Counted from the first letter of the stretch, positions 37,327-46,484 are shown. The stretch is 64,000 bases of DNA from KBS-83 sp051025295 (GCA_051025295.1 JBMGJV010000019.1); one strand, 5' to 3'. Made by a program: numbers and translations. Notes: generated from the sequence alone by a model not told the origin.

Positions 37327-37798
37327 ATTTGGTCCCGTTCAGTGCTGTTCCCTGCGATTTGGAATAAACGTCGAACACGCTCTGCCCGCCGAACGAATCG
37401 CCGTTCGGATCATCCTGCATCGACCGCATGCCCCACTCTGCTTTGCCGGTCATCGGATCGATCGGAATGCGACGCAGGAAGCGCACCTTCTTGCCTTGTA
37501 TCTCGACGCCCTTCACCAGTGTGTCGAGGTCCGGAGGATAGTTGCCGCTCTCCACCTTGGTCTGAATGCCGCCTTTGTCCGCGGCATCCTTGTAGGCATC
37601 GATCGCGTGCCGCATCTCCCACAGGTCGGTGCGCAGCTCGCGCTCCTTCTCACGCTTGATATTCCACCGCGCCAGCGGCACCGCAGCCGACGCGAGAAAG
37701 CCCAGGATCGCCACCGTGATGATCAACTCGATCAGGGTGAGTCCGGCTTCGCGCGATGCACCGGCACCGAACCGGTGCTTCTGGATGAAGCGAATCAT
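37313..37798 (-). CDS. Second GspG-type pseudopilin
   Basis: 161 residues with a prepilin leader (...GAGASREAG then LTLIELIITVAILGFLA; cleavage after G19, E at +5). The globular part follows the GspG pattern: 'LWEMRHAIDAYKDAADKGG', 'YPPDLDTLVKGVE' and 'FLRRIPIDPMTGKAEWGM', ending 'GTALNGTKYGQW'. It is paralogous to the next gene but clearly diverged. It lies 45 bases after the secretin stop and overlaps the following pilin by 14 bases. Two GspG-like genes with a secretin but no GspE/F or minor pilins here suggest a dispersed or specialised pseudopilus. Confidence 0.82.
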   Translation of the reverse strand: MIRFIQKHRFGAGASREAGLTLIELIITVAILGFLASAAVPLARWNIKREKERELRTDLWEMRHAIDAYKDAADKGGIQTKVESGNYPPDLDTLVKGVEIQGKKVRFLRRIPIDPMTGKAEWGMRSMQDDPNGDSFGGQSVFDVYSKSQGTALNGTKYGQW

Positions 37799-37843
37799 AG
37801 CTGCGTTCCTGCGCTGCCTTCCTGTGTTTGCCGAGCCCGGCCT

Positions 37844-40237
37844 CTACTGAGACTGGACGTGGACGATGGTGCCGGACGTGATCACCGGGAGCGCCTGCTG
37901 CTTGCTGTCCCGCACAGCCGCCTTCGCAATGCTCACGATGCTGTCTCCCACAGCATTCGCCTGGAACGTAAGGACGCACAAGGGGCCTGATCCGCTCACG
38001 CCGGCGACTCCGGGTGGCCGGGAGGCAGAGATCGCGACACCACCCGAACCGTCATCCCGGTGCACCAGCGCGACAGTCTGGCCATCGTGACCAAGGTACG
38101 TACCCGAGTCCACATTGATCAGCGTCAGCTTGGTGCGGTCATACTGCAACTGGAGCGGCACCGAGAAGACATCCGCGCCCCCGGCGACATTCACCGCAAG
38201 CTGGAAGTTCTGCCCGACCTTGGTCGGCGCCGCCGGTGCTGCCAGCGAAACAGAGACTGGAGCCGCATTGGCTGCGGGCTGGTCTGCTGCCGCGCCAGGC
38301 TGACCAGGGGTCGCGCCAGCCTGAGCAGGGGCCGCGCCAGCTTGACCCGCTGCCGCGCCAGCCTGACCCGGAGCCTGACCAGCGAGCACCTGGCCCGGCG
38401 TGACCGGAGCCTGCGCTCCCGCTGCGGGCTGAACTGCGGCTGCAGGCACGCGGATGGAGCCGATGCGCCGCAGCGAAATACTCGTACCCGTGCCCGTATC
38501 GATCTCCTGCAGGTTGAGCGGGTTCAATTCCTCACCGCGGACCACGTGCGGCACCAGCATGAACACGATCTCGTCCTTCGACGTGATCTTGTCATTGTTG
38601 CTGAACAGATACTTCAGCAGCGGGATCTGTGCCAGCCCGGGCGTGCCGGAGAAGTTGTTTTGCAGGCTCGTCTGCAACAGGCCACCGAGAATGCTGGCCT
38701 CCCCTTCCTTCAGCCGGATGGTCTGGTCGACCACGCGCTGGCTGAAGATCGGCTCATTGATGCCGCTGATCGAGACGGTGCCATTCTCCTGCGTAATCTG
38801 GAGCTTCAGCTTCAGTGTGACGTCGTGATCGTAGTGAATCACCGGCGTGATCTCGATCTCGACACCCACGTCCTGGTACTGGAACTGCGTGTTCACCAGC
38901 GAGCTGACGACCGCGGTGGCCGCGCCGGTCTGGTACGAACCCGTAGCGATCGGAATCTTCGAACCGACCTTCAGGTCAGCCTTCTGGCCATCGCTCGCGC
39001 GAATGCGCGGATTCTGCAGCACGCGCGTGTCGCTGTCGGTCAGCAGCAGGTTCGCGGTGGCCGTGCTGATCGTCACCGCGACGTTGTTCGAGTTCAGATT
39101 GCCCAGCGTGTTCAGCGTCAGGCCATTGCCATTGTTGTTGTTCGTCGTCGTGCTGCCGCTGGTCGTGCTCGTGCCGTTGCTGTTGGTCGTGCTCGTCGTC
39201 GCGGTGCTGTTCTGCAGTGCCGCTGAGAACTGCTGCGGCAGGATGATGCCCAGGTTCCGCTCGTGGTTACGATTCACTTCGAGCACGGCCACATCCACGA
39301 CCACTTCCGGGCGCGCTTTATCGAGATCGTCAATCAGCTTGCGCGCCAGCAGCAGCTCGTCCGGCGTCGCCCGCATCACGATCGCATTCTGGCTGGGCAC
39401 CGCGTACAGCTTGCTGTTCGTGATCACGTTGCGCAGCGCCGTCTGAACGTCGTTCAGATCGTTCGTCTGTGACGCATTCGTCAGATAGAAGGTCTGCACT
39501 GCCTGCGCATCCAGCTCCGTCCGCTTCGCGCGCGTGTTCTGCGCCACGAAGATGGTGTTGTTCGTCACCGGACGCCAGAAGGTGTTCGTGATCACGCCGA
39601 GAATGTGCAGCGCATCCATCAGCGAAACGTTTTGCAGGTCCACCTGCACGCGCTTGCCGGTGTAATCAGGATCGAACAGCACATTCACGCCCGCGATCTT
39701 GCCGATGGTTTGATAGACCACCTTCGAATCTTCGAACTCGCGGATCGTGATCGGCTCGTTCGAAACCGCCTTCAGCTCGGCGGGCGCGGCCACATCACCA
39801 AGCGGCGTCTGGTCCTGCGGCTGCAGTGAGGACTCGCCCTTCGGCGTCGTCGCTACCTTCTCCTGCGTGGACTTGATGTCCTGCTGCGCCAGCTCATTGC
39901 CCGGATCGATCTCGAGCGCCCGCGCGAACTCGGTCAGCGCGCCGCTATAGTCGCCCTGGTCGCGCAGCTTCTCACCCTGGTGGGTGTGGACCGCGGCCGC
40001 GGTAAAGCGCAGCCGGTTGTAGCTGGTCTTGTAGTAGAGATTGCCCGGCTCCCTCTGGAAAGCCGAGGCATACGCGGCGTAGGCCGCAAGGTAGTCGTCT
40101 CGCGCTTCAGCAGCCTGGCCCTCTTTGTAGAGCGCCTTGGCTGACTTGCCCCGCGCTTCGACATTGCGTGTCGCGAGCGTCGGCAGCGTGAGCAGAAGAA
40201 GGACGAGCAGGGTCCAGCGTACAGTGCGTCGGCTCAT
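37844..40237 (-). CDS. Secretin (GspD/PilQ superfamily) with N-terminal TPR and C-terminal cohesin-like domain
   Basis: 797 residues from ATG 40237. Order: signal peptide (WTLLVLLLLTLPTLATRNVEA), TPR-like helices (about 30-125; 'LYKEGQAAEARDDYLAAYA', 'GDYSGALTEFARALEIDPGNELA'), a secretin short N-domain (about 165-235), N1-type domain (about 245-325), and the secretin barrel (about 430-590) with 'VGSKIPIATGSYQ' and 'LKEGEASILGGLLQ'. A heptad-like Ala/Gly/Gln/Pro linker (about 600-655) leads to a beta-rich module (about 660-795) that looks like a cohesin domain ('VGQNFQLAVNV', 'VPLQLQYDRTKLTLINV', 'VLTFQANAVGDSIV'). It forms the outer-membrane pore of the system. First gene of the operon with the two pseudopilins. 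Confidence 0.88.
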   Translation of the reverse strand: MSRRTVRWTLLVLLLLTLPTLATRNVEARGKSAKALYKEGQAAEARDDYLAAYAAYASAFQREPGNLYYKTSYNRLRFTAAAVHTHQGEKLRDQGDYSGALTEFARALEIDPGNELAQQDIKSTQEKVATTPKGESSLQPQDQTPLGDVAAPAELKAVSNEPITIREFEDSKVVYQTIGKIAGVNVLFDPDYTGKRVQVDLQNVSLMDALHILGVITNTFWRPVTNNTIFVAQNTRAKRTELDAQAVQTFYLTNASQTNDLNDVQTALRNVITNSKLYAVPSQNAIVMRATPDELLLARKLIDDLDKARPEVVVDVAVLEVNRNHERNLGIILPQQFSAALQNSTATTSTTNSNGTSTTSGSTTTNNNNGNGLTLNTLGNLNSNNVAVTISTATANLLLTDSDTRVLQNPRIRASDGQKADLKVGSKIPIATGSYQTGAATAVVSSLVNTQFQYQDVGVEIEITPVIHYDHDVTLKLKLQITQENGTVSISGINEPIFSQRVVDQTIRLKEGEASILGGLLQTSLQNNFSGTPGLAQIPLLKYLFSNNDKITSKDEIVFMLVPHVVRGEELNPLNLQEIDTGTGTSISLRRIGSIRVPAAAVQPAAGAQAPVTPGQVLAGQAPGQAGAAAGQAGAAPAQAGATPGQPGAAADQPAANAAPVSVSLAAPAAPTKVGQNFQLAVNVAGGADVFSVPLQLQYDRTKLTLINVDSGTYLGHDGQTVALVHRDDGSGGVAISASRPPGVAGVSGSGPLCVLTFQANAVGDSIVSIAKAAVRDSKQQALPVITSGTIVHVQSQ
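38291..38374 (-). repeat. Four 21-base tandem repeats in the secretin linker
   Basis: Units starting CGCGCCAG on the + strand recur at 38291, 38312, 38333 and 38354. They encode a degenerate seven-residue repeat (pattern GQAGAAx) in the linker between secretin and cohesin-like domain. The copies are imperfect, so any length variation would be in whole heptads. Confidence 0.75.
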
Positions 40238-40458
40238 GGAACTCCACGGATAAAGGAAGCGATGAGGTGCATGCAAGTGCTCATGCACATGGACCGGGGC
40301 CCCGCTCCTGTTTGTGCTGTCGAGAGACGCCCTCACGTGCTTGCGTCTCCTGAATGAGAGCGCGCGCTCGCTGAACGGCGATTATAGCAAAGCGATACCG
40401 CCCGGGCCGGCCGCCCGGAAAGCCCTTCGATCTGCATGTTAACCTGACATTTACGCCT

Positions 40459-41001
40459 ATGGCCCGGCAGTCCAGTCATACCGTCGCGCCGTCCCCTCCG
40501 AAGAAGCCCAAGGAGCGGGACCCGGTCGCCGCAGGTAGCCGCGACGCCTCCTTCAACCGCGCCGCAGGACACAACTACTTCCTGCTCGATCGCTTTGAGG
40601 CAGGCATCGCCCTGCGCGGCACCGAGGTCAAATCCATCCGCGAGGGCAATGCCAACCTCAAGGACGCCTACGGGCTCATCAGGGGCGGCGAAGCTTTTCT
40701 TCTCAATGCGCATATCGGTCCCTACTCGCACGGCAACGCCAGCAATCACGAGGCCGTTCGCACCCGCAAGTTATTGCTCAAGCGGGAGGAGCTCAACAAG
40801 CTCGAGGGGAAGACGCAGATCAAAGGCCACACGCTCATCCCCACGCGGCTTTATTTCCGAAACGGCCGCGTGAAGTGCGAACTCGCCGTCGCCAAAGGCA
40901 AGCAGGACTGGGACAAGCGCGAGACCGTTAAGCGCCGCGAAGCCGACCGTGAGGCCAAAGCCGCCATCGTGAGCAGCCAGCGCCGCGCCGCCAACGGCTG
41001 A
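40459..41001 (+). CDS. smpB: SsrA-binding protein SmpB
   Basis: 180 residues, slightly longer than usual because of a 33-residue basic/proline N-terminal tail (MARQSSHTVAPSPPKKPKER). The OB-fold core has FLLDRFEAGIALRGTEVKSI and 'NLKDAYGLI' then 'AHIGPYSHGN', and the basic C-terminal tail 'GKQDWDKRETVKRREADR' that enters the decoding centre. It partners tmRNA to rescue stalled ribosomes; the tmRNA gene is not in this window. The ATG has no strong ribosome site. Divergent from the secretin operon. Confidence 0.95.
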   Translation: MARQSSHTVAPSPPKKPKERDPVAAGSRDASFNRAAGHNYFLLDRFEAGIALRGTEVKSIREGNANLKDAYGLIRGGEAFLLNAHIGPYSHGNASNHEAVRTRKLLLKREELNKLEGKTQIKGHTLIPTRLYFRNGRVKCELAVAKGKQDWDKRETVKRREADREAKAAIVSSQRRAANG

Positions 41002-41057
41002 GCCCCTTGCCCATCCGGGCCTAGAATCGCTACACACTCGCAACTACCAGGAGCTAC

Positions 41058-42551
41058 ATGAAGACAGAACTGTCGTCCGTTGCGCCCGCCGCGGTCGAAA
41101 CGGAGATGCTGGTCGCCTTTGCCCTGAACCGTGCCGACAAGAAGGACAAGCAGGCCCCTCCTCAGATCGAGCTGCTCACGAACGAGGCGCCGGTAACAGC
41201 CGCCGCATCGCAGGCCGTCAGCGGTCGCGAGTTCTCTGCCGGCTCGGGCGAGACCCTCCTGCTGCACCAGCCTGCGGGCCTGAAGGCCGCACGCCTGCTG
41301 ATCGTCGGCCTGTCGAAACCCACCCTCGCCGAGCTCCGCAAAGCTGCTGGCGCCGCGGTCCGCTTCGCCAAGCCCCGCGCGATTCGCAACCTCACTCTGC
41401 TGCTGCCCACAGGGGGCGAGTGGGATGCCGCACGCACCGCGCGCACCGCGACTGAAGCTGCCATCATCGCCGACTACGACTCCGACACCTACCGCTCCGA
41501 TCGCAAGGACCGCAGCGTCGAGACGGTCACCCTGCTCGGCTCTGGCGATGCCTCCGCAAGTGGACATCGTGAGGGCGTCATCATCGCCGAGTCGCAGAAC
41601 TTCGCGCGCACCCTCATCAATGAGCCCGGCAATTATCTGCCGCCAACCGAGCTCGGCCGCCGCACCGCTGCCATGGCTGCGGAACTCGGCCTTCCCTGCG
41701 AAGTGCACAGCACAGACAAGCTCAAGGAACTCAAGATGGGTGCCTTCCTCAGCGTGGCCCAGGGCTCGGCGGAGCCGCCGGCCTTGATCGTGTTGCGCTA
41801 TGAGCCTGCGGATGCACCCAAGGACGGGCCCGTGCTCGGACTTGTCGGCAAGGCGATCACCTTCGACACCGGCGGCATCTCCATCAAGCCGGCAGACGGC
41901 ATGGAGAAGATGAAGTACGACATGGCCGGCGGCGCAGCCATGCTCGGCGCCTTCCGCGCCATCGCGCTGCTTAAGCCGAAGGTGCGCGTCATCGCCGTGA
42001 TCTGCTCTGCAGAGAACATGCCGAGCGGCACCGCGTACAAGCCGGGCGATATCACCACAGCCATGTCGGGTAAGACCATCGAAGTCATCAACACCGATGC
42101 CGAAGGCCGGCTCGTGCTCGCCGATGGTCTGCACTATGCGCAGCAGCTCGGCGCCAATCACCTCATCGACGCGGCCACGCTGACTGGTGCCGTCGCCGTC
42201 GCGCTCGGCCAGATCAACGCCGGCGTCTTCTCGAACTCCGACGAAGAGTACGCGCACTTTACTCGCGCAGCAGAGCTCTCCGGCGAGCGCTTCTGGCGTC
42301 TGCCCGTCGAAGACGAGTACCGCGAACAGATCGTCTCGCAGATCGGCGACATCAAGAACACCGGCGGCCGCTACGGCGGCTCAATCACCGCGGCGATGTT
42401 CCTCAAGGAATTCGTCGGCGACACACCGTGGCTGCACCTGGACATCGCATCCACTGCGTGGAACGACGATGCCAAGAGCTGGATCGCCTCCGGCCCTACC
42501 GGCATCGCCGTTCGCACCATCACCGAGTGGGTCCGCACCTACGCCTCGTAG
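41058..42551 (+). CDS. pepA: Leucyl aminopeptidase (M17 family)
   Basis: 497 residues, the usual length. The C-terminal catalytic domain carries the M17 metal/catalytic set: 'GKAITFDTGGISIKPADGM' (Lys and Asp ligands), 'KYDMAGGAAM' (Asp) and the signature NTDAEGRL (about 352-359; Asp, Glu, Arg). The N-terminal macro-like domain is less conserved. A hexameric two-metal peptidase removing N-terminal residues in the cytoplasm. AGGAG precedes the ATG. It follows smpB by 56 bases and ends at a hairpin. Confidence 0.95.
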   Translation: MKTELSSVAPAAVETEMLVAFALNRADKKDKQAPPQIELLTNEAPVTAAASQAVSGREFSAGSGETLLLHQPAGLKAARLLIVGLSKPTLAELRKAAGAAVRFAKPRAIRNLTLLLPTGGEWDAARTARTATEAAIIADYDSDTYRSDRKDRSVETVTLLGSGDASASGHREGVIIAESQNFARTLINEPGNYLPPTELGRRTAAMAAELGLPCEVHSTDKLKELKMGAFLSVAQGSAEPPALIVLRYEPADAPKDGPVLGLVGKAITFDTGGISIKPADGMEKMKYDMAGGAAMLGAFRAIALLKPKVRVIAVICSAENMPSGTAYKPGDITTAMSGKTIEVINTDAEGRLVLADGLHYAQQLGANHLIDAATLTGAVAVALGQINAGVFSNSDEEYAHFTRAAELSGERFWRLPVEDEYREQIVSQIGDIKNTGGRYGGSITAAMFLKEFVGDTPWLHLDIASTAWNDDAKSWIASGPTGIAVRTITEWVRTYAS

Positions 42552-42575
42552 GCGCATCCGCAGGCAAAACGCAAA

Positions 42576-42612
42576 AGGCGGACGTCGTCACCGGCGTCCG
42601 CCTCTGCCTTTC
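42576..42612. terminator. Bidirectional terminator candidate after pepA
   Basis: 9-bp stem AGGCGGACG (42576-42584) / CGTCCGCCT (42595-42603), loop of 10, preceded by CAAAA and followed by CTGCCTTTCTG; it sits between the convergent pepA and DJ-1/PfpI genes. Confidence 0.6.
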
Positions 42613-42639
42613 TGCTGCGACTTTGTGCTCCGGCTGCGC

Positions 42640-43200
42640 TTAGGCCGCGCGCTGCGCCGACTGACCGCTCACCTTGTTGATGATCGCTTTGCTGAATGCT
42701 GGAATGTCGTCCGGCTTGCGGCTGGTGATGAACTGCCCATCCTCCGCCACCTCCTGATCGACCCAGTTGGCGCCCGCGTTCTTCAGGTCCGTGTGCACCG
42801 ACGGCCACGACGTCATCGTCTTGCCGCGCACCACGCCCGCCTCGATCAGCATCCACGGCCCGTGACAAATCGCCGCCACCGGCTTGCCTGACTCGACAAA
42901 GCGCTTCACGAAATCGACTGCCTCGGGCTGCATGCGCAGCTTGTCCGGATTGATCTGGCCGCCCGGCAGAATCAGCGCGTCATAGTCCTCCACCCGCGCC
43001 TGAGACACCTGCTTATCGACCGGCACCGAGTCGCCCCAGTCAGTCTGATTCCAGCCCTTGATCTGACCATCCTTCACGCTGAGGACCTCTGTCTTCGCGC
43101 CCGCAGCTTCGACATTCTTCTTCGGGTCGGTCAGCTCCACCTGCTCAAAGCCGTCCGTTGCCAGAATCGCGATCTTGCGTCCGTTCAGTTCTCCGCTCAT
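42640..43200 (-). CDS. DJ-1/PfpI family protein (YhbO/PfpI-like glyoxalase or chaperone)
   Basis: 186 residues from ATG 43200. It begins MSGELNGRKIAILATDGFEQ, where the Glu of DGFEQVEL is the family acid, and shows the nucleophile elbow AAICHGPWML (Cys about 116, His next to it). These class I glutamine-amidotransferase-fold proteins act on methylglyoxal or damaged proteins and are stress-linked. Two other ATGs lie 9-33 bases upstream in frame; 43200 matches the usual family N-terminus. Single gene. Confidence 0.88.
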   Translation of the reverse strand: MSGELNGRKIAILATDGFEQVELTDPKKNVEAAGAKTEVLSVKDGQIKGWNQTDWGDSVPVDKQVSQARVEDYDALILPGGQINPDKLRMQPEAVDFVKRFVESGKPVAAICHGPWMLIEAGVVRGKTMTSWPSVHTDLKNAGANWVDQEVAEDGQFITSRKPDDIPAFSKAIINKVSGQSAQRAA

Positions 43201-43365
43201 GATTTTCATCTCCACTCCATAGGACTGCGACACGCGGAGAGCCGTTGCCAGCGGGCCCTCTCTTCAGCGCAACACATTGCATTGACGCTGCTTTAACAAA
43301 GCCGAAGCAGCCCCTCTGCACGATACTGCGCATCTGACGGTACGAACTCCCGGAGGAGACCGATC

Positions 43366-44418
43366 GTGACCTCACGCCGCTTGATCCCATTTGCCTTGGC
43401 CGGCACAGCGCTGCTCGCGCTCTCTGCCTGTAACAACGCACACACGACACAGATCTCGGGCGCGGGCAGCACCTTCGTCTATCCCGCGATGGGCCGCTGG
43501 ACCCAGGACTACCAACAGGCTCACAAAGACGTGCGCATCAACTATCAATCGATCGGCAGTGGCGGCGGCATTCAACAGGTCAAGTCGGGCACCGTCGACT
43601 TCGGCGCATCCGACGCGGCGCTCACCGATGAGCAGCTCGGCGCAATGAAGCCAGTTCTGCAACTGCCCGAGTCCGCAGGCCCGGTTTGCATCACCTACAA
43701 TTTGCCGCAGGTCACGCAGTCGCTCCACCTCTCGCCAGAGGCGATGGCCGGCATCTTCCTCGGCACGATCAAGAGCTGGCAGGATCCCGTGATCAAGGGC
43801 GCCAACCCCGGCATTGCACTGCCCAACGTGCCGATCACCGTCGTCCACCGCGCGGACAGCAGCGGCACCAGCAACATCTTCACCAGCTATCTCGCCGAAG
43901 TCAGCAAGGACTGGAAGAACAAGGTCGGCAAAGGGACACAGGTGAACTGGCCTGCGGGCAACGGCGGCAAAGGCAGCGAAGGTGTCACCGGCCAGATCCG
44001 CCAGACGCCCGGCTCCATTGGCTACGTCGAGCTCACCTACGCGCAGCAGAACAAGCTGCCCGTCGCCGCGATTGAGAATCAGGCCGGCCACTACATCCAG
44101 CCCAGCCCGGAGAGCACGACCGCCGCAATCAACGGCTTCCTCAATCAACTGCAGCAGGACCCGCGCCAGCCGATCGTCAATCCGCCCGCCGCAGCCGCCG
44201 ACGCCTACCCCATCGCGGGCCTCACGTTCCTGATCATCCCGAAGGATGGCGTGGATGTCGAAAAGCGCCAGGCGCTGAAAAACTTCGTGAAGTACGTCGT
44301 AAGCGATGGCCAGAACGTCGCCACCTCGCTCAACTACGCGCCACTGCCCGACGGCGTAAAGCAGAACGACCTCAACGTGCTGAACCAGATGACCGCGCAA
44401 GGCAAGCCGCTGCAGTAG
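43366..44418 (+). CDS. pstS: Phosphate ABC transporter substrate-binding lipoprotein PstS
   Basis: 350 residues, GTG start with a strong GGAGGAG ahead. Lipobox ALLALSAC (Cys20). The mature protein has the PstS phosphate-site segments: ISGAGSTFVYPAM (about 29-41), 'YQSIGSGGGIQQVKSGTVDFGASDA' region, 'VVHRADSSGTSNIF' (about 160-173) and 'GSEGVTGQIRQTPGSIGYVEL' region. It captures phosphate in the periplasm. pstC, pstA, pstB and phoU are absent here: argS follows convergently, so this copy stands alone. Confidence 0.93.
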   Translation: MTSRRLIPFALAGTALLALSACNNAHTTQISGAGSTFVYPAMGRWTQDYQQAHKDVRINYQSIGSGGGIQQVKSGTVDFGASDAALTDEQLGAMKPVLQLPESAGPVCITYNLPQVTQSLHLSPEAMAGIFLGTIKSWQDPVIKGANPGIALPNVPITVVHRADSSGTSNIFTSYLAEVSKDWKNKVGKGTQVNWPAGNGGKGSEGVTGQIRQTPGSIGYVELTYAQQNKLPVAAIENQAGHYIQPSPESTTAAINGFLNQLQQDPRQPIVNPPAAAADAYPIAGLTFLIIPKDGVDVEKRQALKNFVKYVVSDGQNVATSLNYAPLPDGVKQNDLNVLNQMTAQGKPLQ

Positions 44419-44422
44419 CCAT

Positions 44423-44460
44423 TCGGCGGGTCAGCCAACAACGCGTAGCTGACTCGCCGA
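44423..44460. terminator. Bidirectional hairpin between pstS and argS
   Basis: A 13-bp stem with one G-T pair: TCGGCGGGTCAGC (44423-44435) with GCTGACTCGCCGA (44448-44460). T-tracts are poor on both sides, so its strength is unclear, but it fills the gap between convergent genes. Confidence 0.5.
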
Positions 44461-44462
44461 CT

Positions 44463-46484
44463 CTACATCGCTTCCGGGACCGCGATCCCCAGCCAGCCCA
44501 GCACCCGGACCAGTTCACGCTCTGCAACCGCCGCAGTGGCAAGTAGCAGATTCTTCCGCACTGCATCGCTCTCCGTCAAAATGTGGAAGCGGTGGTAGAA
44601 GTTGTTGAACTGCTGCGCGAGCTGGAAGGCATGCTTCGCGAGGTACGCCGGCTCCGCAGTCGCGATGCACTGCTCCAGCAGCAGCGTCGTTTTCGATGCC
44701 GTCTGCCACAGCTCCCACAAATCCGTTCCCTCTTCGCCTTCGACGAACTGCGCCATGCCAGACCCATCGACGGCCGCCAGCGCCTCCGCGGGCGGGATCG
44801 CTGCCTTGCGAAAGATGCTGCGGGCGCGCACCACGGCGTACTGCACGTACGGCCCGGTCTCGCCCTCGAAGCTGAGCGCGTCTTCAAAGTCGAACGCGAT
44901 CACGGAGTTGCGCGTGTACTTCAGCATGAAGTAGCGCAGCGCGCCGATCGCGATGGTGGTCCCAATCGCCAGCCGCTCCGCCTCGCTTAGCTCCGGGTGC
45001 CGCGCGTTCACTTCGCGCGTCGCCGCGGCGATCAGCCGGTCGATCAGGTCGTCTGCCTTCACGCCAAAGCCCTTGCGTCCGGAGACCTCGATGTACGCGC
45101 GCCCGCGATCCTCGGCGGAAAGCGTGTAGCCCAGCTCTTCTGCACAGCGCGGCGTCAACGCCACCATCTCGTAGGAGAAATGCGTGTAGCGGTCCGCCGC
45201 ATCGGTATAGCCAAGGCCGCGCAGCGCCTCGATCACGTTTGCCTGGGGGTCGGCCTGCCGCGAATCGATCACGTTGTAGATCGCTTGCGCGCCACCGAAG
45301 TGCGGATGCTCGGCTTCGCCCTGCTCTGCCGAGATCCAGCACGCGTGGTCCGCGTAGGTGAAGAACGGACGATAGCCGAAGTCGCGCCCCAGCAGTCCGA
45401 ATTTCCACAGGTGATACGCGATGTCCTTGCCGACGTACGTCACCGTGCCGTTCGAGCGCACGATCACCTTCGCGTCTTCATCCGTCTCTGCACTCGCATC
45501 CGCGTCGCTGCCGGCGCGCCGCATCACCCAGCAACCAGTGTTCTTGCCCGCGGTCTCGTAGTACAGCACGCCGCGCTCTTTCAACTGCGCGAACGCCAGA
45601 TCCCAGAAGTGCAGGTGCAGGATCTCGCTCTCCCGCGGCAGAAAGTCGTATTCGATGCCCAGCCGTTGCATCGTCTCGAGATGCCGCCGCAGGACCGCAT
45701 TCGAGATCGTATCCGCGGCTGCGGCAATCTCGTTCCCGCCCGCCTCAATCGCATGCAGCGTCCCGAGCCGCAGCCCGCGCCGCTGCTGCTTCACCGCTGC
45801 ATCATCCACCTCGTCGTACCAGGCCGACACACGCGCATACACATCCCAGCAGTAGTAATCCAGCCGCTCATTGCGCGCACTCAGCTCGCGGAACAGGATC
45901 GCGATCTGCTCCTGCGACAGGTTCTCGAGGTGCATCAGGCCAACGACCACATCGGCAACCTGCACGCCCGTGTTGTCGATGTAGTTCTGCACATCCACAC
46001 GCTGTCCGGCCGCGCGCAGCATACGCACAAATGTGTCACCCAGAATCGCGTTGCGCAGGTGGCCGACATGCGCTGCCTTGTTTGGATTGATGCTGGTGTG
46101 CTCCACCAGCGAGTGAATGCCCTGGCCGAACGCGGCGCTCTCCTGCTCGCGCGCGACTGCGCTCAGCGCTGCCGTTCGATCCAGCCGCGCATTCAGATAG
46201 CCCGCACCCGCCACCTCGAAGCTTGCGAAGCCGGGGAGCGGCTGCTCCTTCAACGCCGCAAGTAACTCGGCAGCGATCTGTTTCGGCGCGCGGCGCAGCG
46301 GCCGAGCCAGCTCAAACGCCAGCGGTGTCGCATAGTCGCCCAGCGCCACCTGCGGCGGCTGCTCGATCGCAACCCGCACTGCGGCCAGCCCGAAGCGCTC
46401 CTCGACGATGCTGCGCAACCGCTCGCGCAGCCTCTGTTGCATCTCTCTGTACAGGGTGAAATCCTCGGGTCGCGCGCCGGGCAA
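44463..46484 (-). CDS. argS: Arginyl-tRNA synthetase
   Basis: 673 residues, class Ia. N-terminal additional domain (about 1-120), HIGH-type motif in NPNKAAHVGHLRNAILGD (about 132-149), the catalytic core with 'YVGKDIAYHLWKFG' and 'GFGVKADDL', and an alpha-helical anticodon domain (about 530-673) with 'GETGPYVQYAVVRARSI'. ArgRS often lacks a canonical KMSKS, and here SGRKGFGVKADD occupies that place. The start is uncertain: TTG 46484 is the first in-frame codon, ATG 46442 is an alternative. It charges tRNA-Arg. Divergent from metG. Confidence 0.94.
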   Translation of the reverse strand: MPGARPEDFTLYREMQQRLRERLRSIVEERFGLAAVRVAIEQPPQVALGDYATPLAFELARPLRRAPKQIAAELLAALKEQPLPGFASFEVAGAGYLNARLDRTAALSAVAREQESAAFGQGIHSLVEHTSINPNKAAHVGHLRNAILGDTFVRMLRAAGQRVDVQNYIDNTGVQVADVVVGLMHLENLSQEQIAILFRELSARNERLDYYCWDVYARVSAWYDEVDDAAVKQQRRGLRLGTLHAIEAGGNEIAAAADTISNAVLRRHLETMQRLGIEYDFLPRESEILHLHFWDLAFAQLKERGVLYYETAGKNTGCWVMRRAGSDADASAETDEDAKVIVRSNGTVTYVGKDIAYHLWKFGLLGRDFGYRPFFTYADHACWISAEQGEAEHPHFGGAQAIYNVIDSRQADPQANVIEALRGLGYTDAADRYTHFSYEMVALTPRCAEELGYTLSAEDRGRAYIEVSGRKGFGVKADDLIDRLIAAATREVNARHPELSEAERLAIGTTIAIGALRYFMLKYTRNSVIAFDFEDALSFEGETGPYVQYAVVRARSIFRKAAIPPAEALAAVDGSGMAQFVEGEEGTDLWELWQTASKTTLLLEQCIATAEPAYLAKHAFQLAQQFNNFYHRFHILTESDAVRKNLLLATAAVAERELVRVLGWLGIAVPEAM

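Noticed and set aside
38281..38435. Tandem units as a possible CRISPR or mobile repeat
   Set aside because: They are short, contiguous, in frame and encode the Gly/Gln/Ala linker of the secretin; no spacers.
40267..40288. GTGCATG / CATGCAC inverted repeat upstream of the secretin gene
   Set aside because: Seven-base arms with an eight-base loop could be a leader hairpin, but chance is likely and nothing else supports a function.
43282..43310. TTGACG before pstS as a promoter -35
   Set aside because: No acceptable -10 at 16-18 bases; no clear Pho box either.
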